A stretch of 64,000 nucleotides of DNA. Source: Actinoplanes subtropicus. Its GTDB lineage: Bacteria; Actinomycetota; Actinomycetes; Mycobacteriales; Micromonosporaceae. Shown piece after piece: positions 34,582-44,429 of the stretch. Below the pieces are notes generated by a model. That model was given only the letters and a program-made list of their open reading frames with translations, had not been told where the DNA came from and ran no database searches. How positions within the stretch are numbered: position 1 is the first letter of the stretch; the number at the start of each line of letters is the position of its first letter. The translations under genes and the position numbers were made by a program. The stretch spans positions 1 through 64,000 of the forward strand of contig NZ_JOJL01000036.1 of NCBI RefSeq assembly GCF_000721705.1. The letters are read 5' to 3'.

Positions 34582-35501
34582 CGGCGCTCGCTCCGCCCGC
34601 GGTCCGCGTGAAGGAGCCAACAGCAGCGGGGCGCGGGCGGAGCGGCTCGGTGGCATGGATGGCGTTGCCGGCCATGCTGATGTTCTTCGCGTTCGGGATC
34701 ATCCCCCTGCTCGGCGTCCTCGGCCTCAGCTTCACCACCTGGGACGGCATCGGCACCATCCACTTCACCGGCCTGACCAGCTGGAAGGCGGAGCTCAAGG
34801 ATCCCGAGCTGCCGCACTCGCTGTTGGTCACCTTCGAGATCATGATTTTGTCGTGGCTGGTGCAGACGCCGATCTCGATCCTGATCGGTGTGTTCCTGGC
34901 GGCGTTCAAGCGCTACCGCGGGTTCCTGGCGGTGCTCTACTTCATCCCCCTGCTGCTGTCCTCGGTGGCCATCTCGATCACGTACAAGGCCCTGCTCGAC
35001 CCGAACTTCGGGCTCGGCACCGGTCTGGGGGTCGGCTTCCTCAATCAGGACTGGCTCGGCAGCTCGAAACTCGCCATCTGGGTGCTGGTCTTCGTGGTGT
35101 CCTGGCAGTACGTCCCGTTCCACTCGCTGATCTATCAAGGCGCGGTGCGGCAGATTCCCGTCTCGATGCTCGAGGCCGCGCAGATCGACGGTGCCGGGCG
35201 GCTACGCCAGTTCTTCAGCATCACGCTTCCCCAGATCAAGTACACGATCATCACCTCGTCGACGCTGATGGTCGTCGGCTCGCTGACGTTCTTCGACCTG
35301 ATCTATGTGCTCACGAACGGCGGTCCCGGTGACTCCACCCGGGCGCTGGCCCTCGAGATGTACCGGAAGGGTTTCATGGCCAACCTCATGGGCCCGGCGA
35401 GCGCGATCGCGGTGATCCTGGTCCTCGTCGGTCTGCTGCTGGCCCAGCTGCTGCGCCGCCTCGGCGGTCGTGGCGACGAGAGCCAACTGGAAGGGGCCTG
35501 A
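34578..35501 (+). CDS. Oligosaccharide ABC transporter permease (inner, MalF type)
   Basis: 307 residues with six membrane helices and the EAA loop EAAQIDGAGRLRQFFSITLPQIK. The ATG at 34578 overlaps the binding-protein stop by 4 bp. Typical first permease of CUT1-type sugar importers. Confidence 0.93.
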   Translation: MTALAPPAVRVKEPTAAGRGRSGSVAWMALPAMLMFFAFGIIPLLGVLGLSFTTWDGIGTIHFTGLTSWKAELKDPELPHSLLVTFEIMILSWLVQTPISILIGVFLAAFKRYRGFLAVLYFIPLLLSSVAISITYKALLDPNFGLGTGLGVGFLNQDWLGSSKLAIWVLVFVVSWQYVPFHSLIYQGAVRQIPVSMLEAAQIDGAGRLRQFFSITLPQIKYTIITSSTLMVVGSLTFFDLIYVLTNGGPGDSTRALALEMYRKGFMANLMGPASAIAVILVLVGLLLAQLLRRLGGRGDESQLEGA

Positions 35502-35502
35502 G

Positions 35503-36378
35503 GTGGCCGCGATCCACGCGTCCGCGCCGGCGCGCAAGGGCACGACACCCGTCGGCCGGCTGCTGCGGCTCAACTGGCTCGGCGGCACCTTCGCCTGGCT
35601 CTGGCTGGTCGTCGTGATGGTGCCGATCTACTGGATCGTCATCACCAGCGTGAAGACCTCGGAGAACTACTTCTTCACCAACTCGATGCTCCCGCCGCAC
35701 GAGATCACCTTCGACAACTACAAGCTGGTCTTCCAGAACGACATCGTCCACTACTTCCTGAACAGCGTGATCGTCTCGGTCGGTGCGGTGGTCCCGGCCG
35801 TCGCCATCTCCTTCATGGCGGCGTACGCGATCGTCCGGGGGGTCGGCAACCGGTGGTTGCGGACGATGAACACGCTGTTCCTGATGGGCCTGGCGATCCC
35901 GCTGCAGGCGGTGATCATCCCGGTCTATCTGATCATCATCCGGCTGCACCTGTACGACACGTTGCTGGCGATCATCCTGCCCTCGATCGCCTTCGCGATT
36001 CCGCTGTCGGTCCTGGTGCTCTCCAACTTCATCCGGGACGTGCCGCGCGAGCTGTTCGAGTCGATGCGCATGGACGGCGCCACCGAGTGGGGCACGCTGT
36101 GGCGGCTGGCGTTCCCGCTGACCCGCCCGGCGCTGGTCACGGTCACCATCTACAACGCCCTGGGCATCTGGAACGGCTTCCTGCTCCCGCTGGTGCTGAC
36201 CCAGAGTCCCGACAAGCGCACCATCCCCTTGGCGCTCGTCAGCTTCCAGGGCCAGTTCCAGGTGAACGTGCCGGCGATCGCCGCGGCGGTTACCCTCACC
36301 ACGCTCCCGATCATCCTGCTGTACGCAATCGGGCGCCGGCAGCTACTGAGCGGCCTTACCGCCGGTTTTGGCAAGTAG
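35503..36378 (+). CDS. Oligosaccharide ABC transporter permease (MalG type)
   Basis: 291 residues, six membrane helices, with the EAA-like loop ESMRMDGATEWGTLWRLAFP. The GTG at 35503 follows the previous stop by one base and has a GGAAGGGG ribosome-binding site. The 3' end overlaps the convergent LacI gene by 36 bp. Forms the channel with the preceding permease. Confidence 0.93.
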   Translation: MAAIHASAPARKGTTPVGRLLRLNWLGGTFAWLWLVVVMVPIYWIVITSVKTSENYFFTNSMLPPHEITFDNYKLVFQNDIVHYFLNSVIVSVGAVVPAVAISFMAAYAIVRGVGNRWLRTMNTLFLMGLAIPLQAVIIPVYLIIIRLHLYDTLLAIILPSIAFAIPLSVLVLSNFIRDVPRELFESMRMDGATEWGTLWRLAFPLTRPALVTVTIYNALGIWNGFLLPLVLTQSPDKRTIPLALVSFQGQFQVNVPAIAAAVTLTTLPIILLYAIGRRQLLSGLTAGFGK

Positions 36379-37380
36379 GGCCGTGCTCTCCCGGATCACG
36401 AGCTCCGTCGCCAGCTCCACCCGGGGGGTTTCAATGGGCTCGCCGCGGGACAGTCGCAGGACCGTCCGCGCGGCGAGCCCGCCCATGTCGGCGAGCGGCT
36501 GACGCACGGTGGTCAGCGGCGGCGCCGACCAGCGGGCCTCGGGCAGGTCGTCGAAGCCGACCACGCTCAGCTCCTCGGGGATCCGGATGCCGCGCAGGCG
36601 GGCCGCCTCGTACAGGCCCAGCGCCATCTGGTCGTTGGAGGCGAAGATCGCCGTCGGCGGCTCCTCGAGGTCGAGCAGGTACTCGCCGGCCTGGAAGCCG
36701 GACTCGTGGTTGAAGGCGCCGGGCGCGATCAGCCGCCGGTCGACGCGCAGGCCGGCCTCCTCGAGGGCGGCCCGGTAGCCGTCCAGCCGGGCGCGCGAGC
36801 AGAGCAGGTTCTTCGGGCCCTCGACCAAGCCGATCCGGGTGTGGCCGAGCGAGATCAGATGCTCGGTGGCGCTGCGCCCGCCGGACCAGTTCGTGGCGCC
36901 GATCGTCGGCACGTCCGCGGCGACGCCGCCGGCCGGATCGATGATCACCATCGGCACGTTGAGCCGGTGCAGCTCGGTGCTGATCGGGCCGGCCCCGTCG
37001 GAGATCACCAGGATCACGCCGTCGGACTGCCGGGCGCGCAGGTTCTGCAGCCACTGGCGGGTCGAGGCGGTGCGCCGGTGGATGGCCGACACCACGGTGC
37101 CGACCCCGGCCGCGTGGGTGACCTCCTCGACGCCGCGGATCAACTCGACCGCCCACGGGCTGTCCAGGTCCTGAAAAACGAGGTCTATCAATCCCGCCCG
37201 CAGCGGTTGCCGAGAGTTGCGGGGACGGTAGTCGTGTTCGCGGAGAAGATGCTCTATCCGGTCGCGCGTCTCGGGAGACACGTCCGTACGCCCGTTGAGC
37301 ACTCGCGACACCGTGGGGACGGACACTCCCGCCGCCTCCGCGATGGTCGCGATGGTCACTCGTCGCCCGACCGTGGCCAT
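36343..37380 (-). CDS. LacI family repressor of the oligosaccharide module
   Basis: 345 residues: HTH VTIATIAEAAGVSVPTVSRVLN (residues about 8-29) and a ligand-binding domain with FASNDQMALGLYEAARLRG and FDDLPEARWSAPPLTTVRQP. The ATG at 37380 has AGGAGAG upstream. A GAAACTTTC palindrome 35 bp upstream of the start, identical to one upstream of the GH3 gene, suggests autoregulation and control of the whole module (BxlR-like). Confidence 0.92.
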   Translation of the reverse strand: MATVGRRVTIATIAEAAGVSVPTVSRVLNGRTDVSPETRDRIEHLLREHDYRPRNSRQPLRAGLIDLVFQDLDSPWAVELIRGVEEVTHAAGVGTVVSAIHRRTASTRQWLQNLRARQSDGVILVISDGAGPISTELHRLNVPMVIIDPAGGVAADVPTIGATNWSGGRSATEHLISLGHTRIGLVEGPKNLLCSRARLDGYRAALEEAGLRVDRRLIAPGAFNHESGFQAGEYLLDLEEPPTAIFASNDQMALGLYEAARLRGIRIPEELSVVGFDDLPEARWSAPPLTTVRQPLADMGGLAARTVLRLSRGEPIETPRVELATELVIRESTALLAKTGGKAAQ

Positions 37381-37414
37381 CCGTCTCTCCTCGCCTCCCG
37401 CGGGGCTCTCCCCT

Positions 37415-37423
37415 GAAACTTTC
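37415..37423. promoter_or_regulatory. GAAACTTTC operator candidate upstream of lacI
   Basis: Same 9-bp palindrome as at 32981-32989, here 35 bp before the LacI start and extended by CG to GAAACTTTCG. Supports autoregulation. Confidence 0.65.
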
Positions 37424-37543
37424 GACCGCGGTGCCGGAAGTATTGCACATCCACGACACGCCCGGGCTTTCCCGGCGGCCGACACCGAGAGAATGATGAC
37501 CTGCGGTCCGTGCGGACGCCCGCCCAGCACGGAGCACCCGCCC

Positions 37544-37867
37544 ATGACGATCGACCTGCCGGCCCCGGTCCGCGCCGCGATCGACGCCGCCGACGCCAGC
37601 GACACCGACGCCTTCCTGGCCTGCTTCCCGCCGGACGGCGTCGTCGACGACTGGGGTCGCGAGTTCGCCGGCCACGACGAGATCAGAGGATGGTCCGACC
37701 GTGAGTTCATCGGTGTCAAGGTCGATCTGACGGTCCTCCACGTCGCGATCGACGACGTGACCGTGGTGGTGACCGCCCAGGTGGGCGGCGACAGCTTCAA
37801 CGTCCCGTCCCATTTCACCTTTCAGGTCGAGGGCGACCACGTCACCCGGATGACGATCCGCGCCTGA
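37544..37867 (+). CDS. SnoaL/NTF2-like small protein
   Basis: 107 residues from the ATG at 37544 (GGAG ten bases upstream). Pattern of the NTF2-like superfamily: AIDAADASDTDAFLACFPPDGVVDDWGREF, then EIRGWSDREFIG and a beta-sheet with FTFQVEGDHVTRMTIRA. Function of such single-domain members is usually unknown. Possible longer starts upstream would run into the LacI promoter. Confidence 0.75.
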   Translation: MTIDLPAPVRAAIDAADASDTDAFLACFPPDGVVDDWGREFAGHDEIRGWSDREFIGVKVDLTVLHVAIDDVTVVVTAQVGGDSFNVPSHFTFQVEGDHVTRMTIRA

Positions 37868-37868
37868 C

Positions 37869-37892
37869 GGCGGCCGCCGTCAGGCGGCCGCC
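37869..37892. terminator. Bidirectional terminator between convergent genes
   Basis: GGCGGCCGCC (37869-37878) and an identical self-complementary copy (37883-37892) separated by GTCA make a perfect 10-bp hairpin, one base after the stop of the SnoaL-like gene and 10 bp before the stop of the convergent Uma2 gene. Confidence 0.7.
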
Positions 37893-37901
37893 TTGGGCCA
37901 G

Positions 37902-38495
37902 TCAGACGGGCGGTCTGATCAGCTTCCGGGCATGGATATTGATCGGGAAAGGCTCATCCGAGGTGAGGATCTCGTCCGGCCCGGCGCATGCGTGGGTGTG
38001 GTATTGCGTTCCGGTCAACCGGAGGAGGCGGAGGGTAACTCCCCGGAGATCCGCCTTGTCCGGCTCCGCCAGCAGATACCAGGGGATTCGCGCGGCCGCG
38101 TAGCGCTCCATCTTTCCTGATCTGTCCCAGTTGGCGTTGCTCGGTGACGTCACCTCGACGACGAGAACCGCGTCGGCCGCGTCCTTGGCGCCCCGCTCCC
38201 ACGTGAACTTACCGATGATGACGTCCGGGCACACGATGGTCCCGGCCGCGATCCGGAGGTCCACCGCTTCGGCCAGGACCAGGCCAACGGTCCAGGCGGC
38301 CGGCTCGAGGGCGTTGGCCAGGTACCGGGAGATGTTTTGATGGGCAAAGCTGGGCGAGGGGCTCACCAGAATTCTTCCGTCCACGAGCTCGGTCCCGATG
38401 TCGAGTTCGCCCAGGGCCAGGTACTCGTCCTCGGTCCAGGTGCGGGACAGGTCGAGTGGCTGGCCGTTCATGGGGCGAGTGTCCCACGGCGTCAT
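37902..38495 (-). CDS. Uma2 family (DUF820) endonuclease-like protein
   Basis: 197 residues with the PD-(D/E)XK-like pattern of the Uma2 family: YLALGELDIGTELVDGRILV, the acidic residue in IVCPDVIIGKF, and VLVVEVTSPSNANWDRSGKM with the E-x-T-S core, then KMERYAAARIPWYLL. Common, scattered, poorly understood genes in actinobacteria and cyanobacteria. Start may be 38495 or the ATG at 38471. It stands alone. Confidence 0.85.
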   Translation of the reverse strand: MTPWDTRPMNGQPLDLSRTWTEDEYLALGELDIGTELVDGRILVSPSPSFAHQNISRYLANALEPAAWTVGLVLAEAVDLRIAAGTIVCPDVIIGKFTWERGAKDAADAVLVVEVTSPSNANWDRSGKMERYAAARIPWYLLAEPDKADLRGVTLRLLRLTGTQYHTHACAGPDEILTSDEPFPINIHARKLIRPPV

Positions 38496-38581
38496 CCCGA
38501 TCGCTCCTTGACCAGTTGCGGTGCGTCACGAGGGGTGGTCATGGGGACATTGTCGTGTGACGGCTAGCGGAGTATCAACGG

Positions 38582-39934
38582 TCAGCGGGGGGCGGAGTGG
38601 GCGGGGGAGAGGGCGGCCTCGGCCAGGCGGGCGGCGACCGTGGCGTGGTCGGTGGTGATCAGGCCTACCGTCACGCGCAGGTGCGGGGGGCCGCCGGACG
38701 GGGTGAAGGCGGTGCCGGCCGCCGCGGCTATGCCGGCGCTGGCCAGGGAGATCAGCGCGGCCTGCTCGTCGGCTACCGGGAGCCAGATGTTCAGGCCGTC
38801 GCCTGGGGGGAGGGGGATGCCGGCGGCGGCCAGGGCGTCGATGACCAGGTAGCGGCGGCGGGCGTACTCGGCCCGGGCGTGGCCGACGGCGGCGAGCGAG
38901 GACGGGTCGGTCAGCAGGGACAGGAGCAGCTGCTGGAGGAGGCGGCTGGTCCAGCCCTGGCCGAGCAGGCGCCGCTCCAGGATCGGGTCGAGGAGCGTGG
39001 CGGGGGCGCCGACCGCGGCCAGCCGCAGGTCGGGGCCGTGCGACTTGGAGAAGCTGCGGACGTGGACGGTCTGCCGGGGGAGCAGGGCGCCGAGCGACAG
39101 CAGGGGGCTGGTGGCGACGTCGCCGGCCGAGTCGTCCTCCACGGCGTACACGTGCGGATGCCGGGCGAGCACGGCGGCCAGCGACCTCTGCCGGGCGGGC
39201 GACCACGACGCGCCGGTCGGGTTGAGGGCGCGCGGCTGCAGGAAGACGGCGGCGGGGCGGCACTGCATGGCCGGGGCCAGGGCGGCGGGCAGCATGCCCT
39301 CCGCGTCGGTGTCGACGCCGACCGCCTCCACGCCCAGGGCGTCCAGCAGGTCGAGCAGCGGGGGGAAGCAGGGGTTCTCCACGATCGCGCGGTCGCCCAG
39401 GCGCAGCAGGGCGGTGGCGACGTGGTCGACGGCGTCCATGGCGCCGTCGAAGATCGCCAGGCGGTCGGGCGGGAACGGCCAGGTGTCGCGCAGCAGGCCG
39501 GCGAGGGCGGGCAGCACGGGCTCGTCCAGGTAGCTGCTCGGGGCCGGGGAGAGGCCGGCCGGCGACGGCAGGGCGGGCAGCAGGGCCGGGTCGGGCACGC
39601 CGGTGGACAGGTCCAGGGCGAAACCGGATCGTCCGCGCAGGGCGGCCCGGTAGCGGCCGGGGCCGCCCGTCCGGTTCGTGGCGACGACCGTGCCGCGACG
39701 TCCGTCGGTCTGGATGGTGCCGGCCCGGCGCAGCAACTGCCAGGCTGCGCTGACCGTGGTCGGCGACATCCGCAGCTCACGCGCGACCGTGCGAACCGGC
39801 GGCAGCTTGGCGCCCGGGGCGAGGGCGCCATTGCCCACGGCTCGGCCGACGGCCTCGGCCAGACCACGGGCCGTCGGCTCTTCCAATAGCTCACTGACAG
39901 CCAAAAGCACTTTGTGACAGTACGTTCCGAGCAT
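38582..39934 (-). CDS. MocR/GabR-type regulator (GntR HTH fused to aminotransferase-like domain)
   Basis: Up to 450 residues: GntR winged helix (KLPPVRTVARELRMSPTTVSAAW, about 43-65) joined to a fold-type I aminotransferase domain with the PLP lysine in VRSFSKSHGPDLRL. Such proteins bind PLP and an amino acid and activate catabolic genes. Divergent from the semialdehyde dehydrogenase gene, so likely the regulator of the beta-alanine/GABA/polyamine region. Start uncertain: ATG 39934, or GTG 39910, which fits family length better and frees the direct repeats at 39895-39920. Confidence 0.88.
   Translation of the reverse strand: MLGTYCHKVLLAVSELLEEPTARGLAEAVGRAVGNGALAPGAKLPPVRTVARELRMSPTTVSAAWQLLRRAGTIQTDGRRGTVVATNRTGGPGRYRAALRGRSGFALDLSTGVPDPALLPALPSPAGLSPAPSSYLDEPVLPALAGLLRDTWPFPPDRLAIFDGAMDAVDHVATALLRLGDRAIVENPCFPPLLDLLDALGVEAVGVDTDAEGMLPAALAPAMQCRPAAVFLQPRALNPTGASWSPARQRSLAAVLARHPHVYAVEDDSAGDVATSPLLSLGALLPRQTVHVRSFSKSHGPDLRLAAVGAPATLLDPILERRLLGQGWTSRLLQQLLLSLLTDPSSLAAVGHARAEYARRRYLVIDALAAAGIPLPPGDGLNIWLPVADEQAALISLASAGIAAAAGTAFTPSGGPPHLRVTVGLITTDHATVAARLAEAALSPAHSAPR
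39895..39920. promoter_or_regulatory. Direct repeats of TGACAG near the MocR start
   Basis: TGACAG at 39895-39900 and 39915-39920, exactly 20 bp apart (two helical turns), the arrangement expected for a GabR-like dimer. The same TGACA/TGTCA core recurs three times before the aminobutyraldehyde dehydrogenase gene (42897-42933). With ATG 39934 the repeats are coding. Confidence 0.4.
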
Positions 39935-39969
39935 TGTTCGGTCCAGGGGTGTTACGTAATCTCGGGGCC

Positions 39970-41457
<1,488 letters not shown>

Positions 41458-41464
41458 GGAAGAA

Positions 41465-42802
41465 ATGTCCGACTCTGTGGTCCGCGCCGACGATCGCGCG
41501 CACGTCTTCCATTCCTGGTCGGCCCAGGGCTCGATCAATCCGCTTCCGATCGCGGGAGCAAAAGGCAGCTACTTCTGGGACTACGAAAACACGAAATATC
41601 TGGACTTCTCGTCTCAGCTGGTCAACGTCAACATCGGCCACCAGCACCCGAGGCTGGTCGCCGCGATCCAGGAGCAGGCCGCGAAGCTCTGCACCATCCA
41701 GCCGGCCTTCGCCAACGACAAGCGCGGCGAGGCGGCCCGCCTGATCGCCGAGCTCGCGCCCGGCCCGCTGAACAAGGTGTTCTTCACCAACGGCGGCGCC
41801 GAGGCGACCGAGAACGCGATCCGGCTGGCCCGCGGGCACACCGGCCGGCACAAGGTGCTCGCCACCTACCGCAGCTACCACGGCTCGACGACCACCGCGA
41901 TCGCCGCCACCGGCGACCCGCGGCGCTGGGCCAACGAGCCGGCCGCGGTGGGCGTGGTGCATTTCTGGGGCCCGTACCCGTACCGCTCGCCGTTCTACGC
42001 CGAGACCCAGGAACAAGAGACCGAGCGCGCCCTGAAGCACCTGCGCGACACGATCGTCTTCGAGGGCGCCGGCACCGTGGCCGCGGTCCTGCTGGAGACG
42101 GTGGTCGGCACCAACGGCATCCTGGTGCCGCCGCCCGGTTACCTGGCCGGCGTGCGGGCGCTCTGCGACGAGTTCGGCATCGTGTTCATCGCCGACGAGG
42201 TGATGGCGGGCTTCGGCCGGTGCGGCGAGTGGTTCGCGATCGACCGCTGGGGCGTCACGCCGGATCTGATCACCTTCGCCAAGGGGGTCAACTCGGGCTA
42301 TCTGCCCCTCGGCGGGGTGCTCATCTCGGACGAGATCGCCGCCACCTATGAGACCCGGCCGTTCCCCGGCGGGCTCACCTACTCGGGGCATCCGCTCGCC
42401 TGCGCCTCGGCGGTGGCCTCCATCGAGATCTTCAAGGAGGAGGGGATCGTCGAGCACGCCCGGGCGATCGGCGACGACGTGATCGCGCCGGGACTCGCCG
42501 AGCTCGCCGAGAAGCACCCGAGCGTGGGGGAGGTGCGCGGCCTCGGCGTCTTCTGGGCGATCGAGCTCGTCCGTGACCGGGCGACGCGCGAGCCATTGGT
42601 GCCCTTCAACGCCGCCGGGACCGCCGCGGCGCCGATGAACGAGGTGGCCGCGGCCTGCAAAGAGCGAGGTCTCTGGCCGTTCACCCACTTCAACCGGGTG
42701 CATGTGGTGCCGCCCTGCACGGTCTCCGCGGACGAGGTCCGGGAGGGGCTGGCGATCCTCGACGAGGCGCTGAAAGTGGCCGACCAGCATTACGTGGGCT
42801 GA
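41465..42802 (+). CDS. Class III aminotransferase (beta-alanine/omega-amino acid type)
   Basis: 445 residues, fold-type I PLP enzyme: VFFTNGGAEATENAIRLAR, YHGSTTTAIAATGDPRRW, VFIADEVMAGFGRCGEWFA and PLP lysine in LITFAKGVNSGYLPLGG. The ATG at 41465 has GGGAAGA upstream. Adjacent to the CoA-acylating semialdehyde dehydrogenase, so beta-alanine:pyruvate transamination to malonate semialdehyde is the most likely job; taurine or related amines are alternatives. Confidence 0.87.
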   Translation: MSDSVVRADDRAHVFHSWSAQGSINPLPIAGAKGSYFWDYENTKYLDFSSQLVNVNIGHQHPRLVAAIQEQAAKLCTIQPAFANDKRGEAARLIAELAPGPLNKVFFTNGGAEATENAIRLARGHTGRHKVLATYRSYHGSTTTAIAATGDPRRWANEPAAVGVVHFWGPYPYRSPFYAETQEQETERALKHLRDTIVFEGAGTVAAVLLETVVGTNGILVPPPGYLAGVRALCDEFGIVFIADEVMAGFGRCGEWFAIDRWGVTPDLITFAKGVNSGYLPLGGVLISDEIAATYETRPFPGGLTYSGHPLACASAVASIEIFKEEGIVEHARAIGDDVIAPGLAELAEKHPSVGEVRGLGVFWAIELVRDRATREPLVPFNAAGTAAAPMNEVAAACKERGLWPFTHFNRVHVVPPCTVSADEVREGLAILDEALKVADQHYVG

Positions 42803-42896
42803 CGCCGGATTACGTAGCTGCGATCGGCGGTCAACGCCTGATTCCGTTTCGAGTTGGGAAAATTCCTCGGATTCCCTTGTTTAGAACACCTGCGTG

Positions 42897-42950
42897 TGAC
42901 AAGGTCCCTCCAGTTGTCAAGTGGGGGTTGTCACAAGCCTCAACTGGAGG
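42897..42950 (+). promoter_or_regulatory. Leader hairpin over the ribosome-binding site plus TGACA/TGTCA sites
   Basis: CCTCCAGTTG (42907-42916) is exactly complementary to CAACTGGAGG (42941-42950); the second arm contains the GGAGG ribosome-binding site of the following gene. The leader also has TGACAA (42897-42902) and TTGTCA (42914-42919, 42928-42933), like the repeats near the MocR start. The structure could control translation or the sites could be DNA operators. Confidence 0.5.
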
Positions 42951-42958
42951 GCCCATCA

Positions 42959-44383
42959 GTGATCGAGCTGCGGAACTTCGTCGGTGGCGACTACACCGGC
43001 ACCGTCGACGGCGTCACCTCGGAGGTCGTCGATCCGAGCACCGGTGAGGCGTATCTGGCCGCCCCGGTCTCCTCCGCAGCCGACGTCGACGCGGCGATGA
43101 CCGCGGCCGGGGCCGGCTTCGAGGTCTGGCGGGATGCCACCCCGGCCGAGCGGCAGCGCGCCCTGCTGCGCATCGCCGACGCGGTCGAGGCCCGGGCCGG
43201 CGACCTGATCGCGGCGGAGGTCCGCAACACCGGCAAGCCGGTCGAGGCCACCCGCCGCGAGGAGATCGGCCCGATGGTCGACGAACTGCGCTTCTTCGCG
43301 GGCGCGGCGCGCGTCCTCGAGGGCAAGTCGGCGGGGGAGTACCTCGCCAACCACACCTCGTACGTGCGGCGCGAGCCGATCGGGGTGTGCGCGCAGGTCA
43401 CGCCGTGGAACTACCCGATGGTGATGGCCGTCTGGAAGTTCGCGCCGGCGATCGCGGCCGGCAACGCGGTCGTGCTCAAACCCTCCGACACCACCCCGGT
43501 GAGCACCCTGCTGCTCGCCGAGATCGCCGCCGAGTTCCTCCCGCCCGGCGTGCTCAACGTGGTCTGCGGCGACCGGGACACCGGCCGTGCGGTGGTCGCG
43601 CACCCGGCGCCGCAGCTCGTCTCGATCACCGGCTCCACCCGGGCCGGCATGGAGGTCGCCGTGGCGGCGGCGGCCGACCTGAAACGGGCTCATCTGGAGC
43701 TCGGTGGCAAGGCGCCGGTGATCGTCTTCGACGACGTCGACATCGAGTCGGCCGCCGAGGCGATCGCCGGCGCGGGCTTCTTCAACGCCGGGCAGGACTG
43801 CACGGCGGCGACCCGGGTGCTGGTGCAGAGCGGGATCGCGGACGACTTCACCGCCGCGCTCGCGGCCGCGGCGAAGAACACCAGGGTCGGCCCGCCGGCC
43901 GACCCCGACGCGTACTTCGGGCCGGTCAACAACGCCCACCAGCTGGCCCGGGTGCAGGGCTTCCTGGAGCGGACGCCGGCGCACGCCGAGATCGTCGCCG
44001 GCGGCCACCGGATCGGCGACCGCGGCTACTTCCTCGAGCCGACCGTGGTCGCCGGGCTGGCCCAGCGGGACGAGATGATCCAGGACGAGATCTTCGGCCC
44101 GGTCGTCACCGTCCAGCGGTTCGACGACGAGGAGAACGCCGTGCGCTGGGCGAACGACGTGCGCTACGGCCTGAGCGCGAGCGTGTGGACGCAGAACCAC
44201 GGCCGCGCCATGCGCGTGAGCCGCCGGCTCGATTTCGGCGCCGTCTGGATCAACACGCACCTGCCCTTCGTCTCGGAGATGCCGCACGGCGGCTACGGTC
44301 ACTCCGGCTACGGCAAGGACCTTTCGATGTACGGGTTCGAGGAGTACACCCGGATCAAGCACGTGATGAGCAACCTGGGCTGA
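42959..44383 (+). CDS. Gamma-aminobutyraldehyde dehydrogenase
   Basis: 474 residues. NAD-dependent ALDH with catalytic Cys281 in NAGQDCTAATR, Glu247 in LELGGK and PWNYPMVMAVWK; the NAGQDCTAATR form is typical of the aminobutyraldehyde dehydrogenases (PatD/Prr). Oxidises 4-aminobutanal from putrescine to GABA. GTG start at 42959 with GGAGG at 42946-42950. Followed 46 bp later by the polyamine ABC importer. Confidence 0.9.
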   Translation: MIELRNFVGGDYTGTVDGVTSEVVDPSTGEAYLAAPVSSAADVDAAMTAAGAGFEVWRDATPAERQRALLRIADAVEARAGDLIAAEVRNTGKPVEATRREEIGPMVDELRFFAGAARVLEGKSAGEYLANHTSYVRREPIGVCAQVTPWNYPMVMAVWKFAPAIAAGNAVVLKPSDTTPVSTLLLAEIAAEFLPPGVLNVVCGDRDTGRAVVAHPAPQLVSITGSTRAGMEVAVAAAADLKRAHLELGGKAPVIVFDDVDIESAAEAIAGAGFFNAGQDCTAATRVLVQSGIADDFTAALAAAAKNTRVGPPADPDAYFGPVNNAHQLARVQGFLERTPAHAEIVAGGHRIGDRGYFLEPTVVAGLAQRDEMIQDEIFGPVVTVQRFDDEENAVRWANDVRYGLSASVWTQNHGRAMRVSRRLDFGAVWINTHLPFVSEMPHGGYGHSGYGKDLSMYGFEEYTRIKHVMSNLG

Positions 44384-44429
44384 CCGCCGAACCGGCCGGC
44401 CATCTCCACCCCCCGCGAAGAGGATCGAC

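Noticed and set aside
33738..35138. 466-codon minus-strand frame
   Set aside because: Antisense to the binding-protein and permease genes, whose domains are clear on the plus strand.
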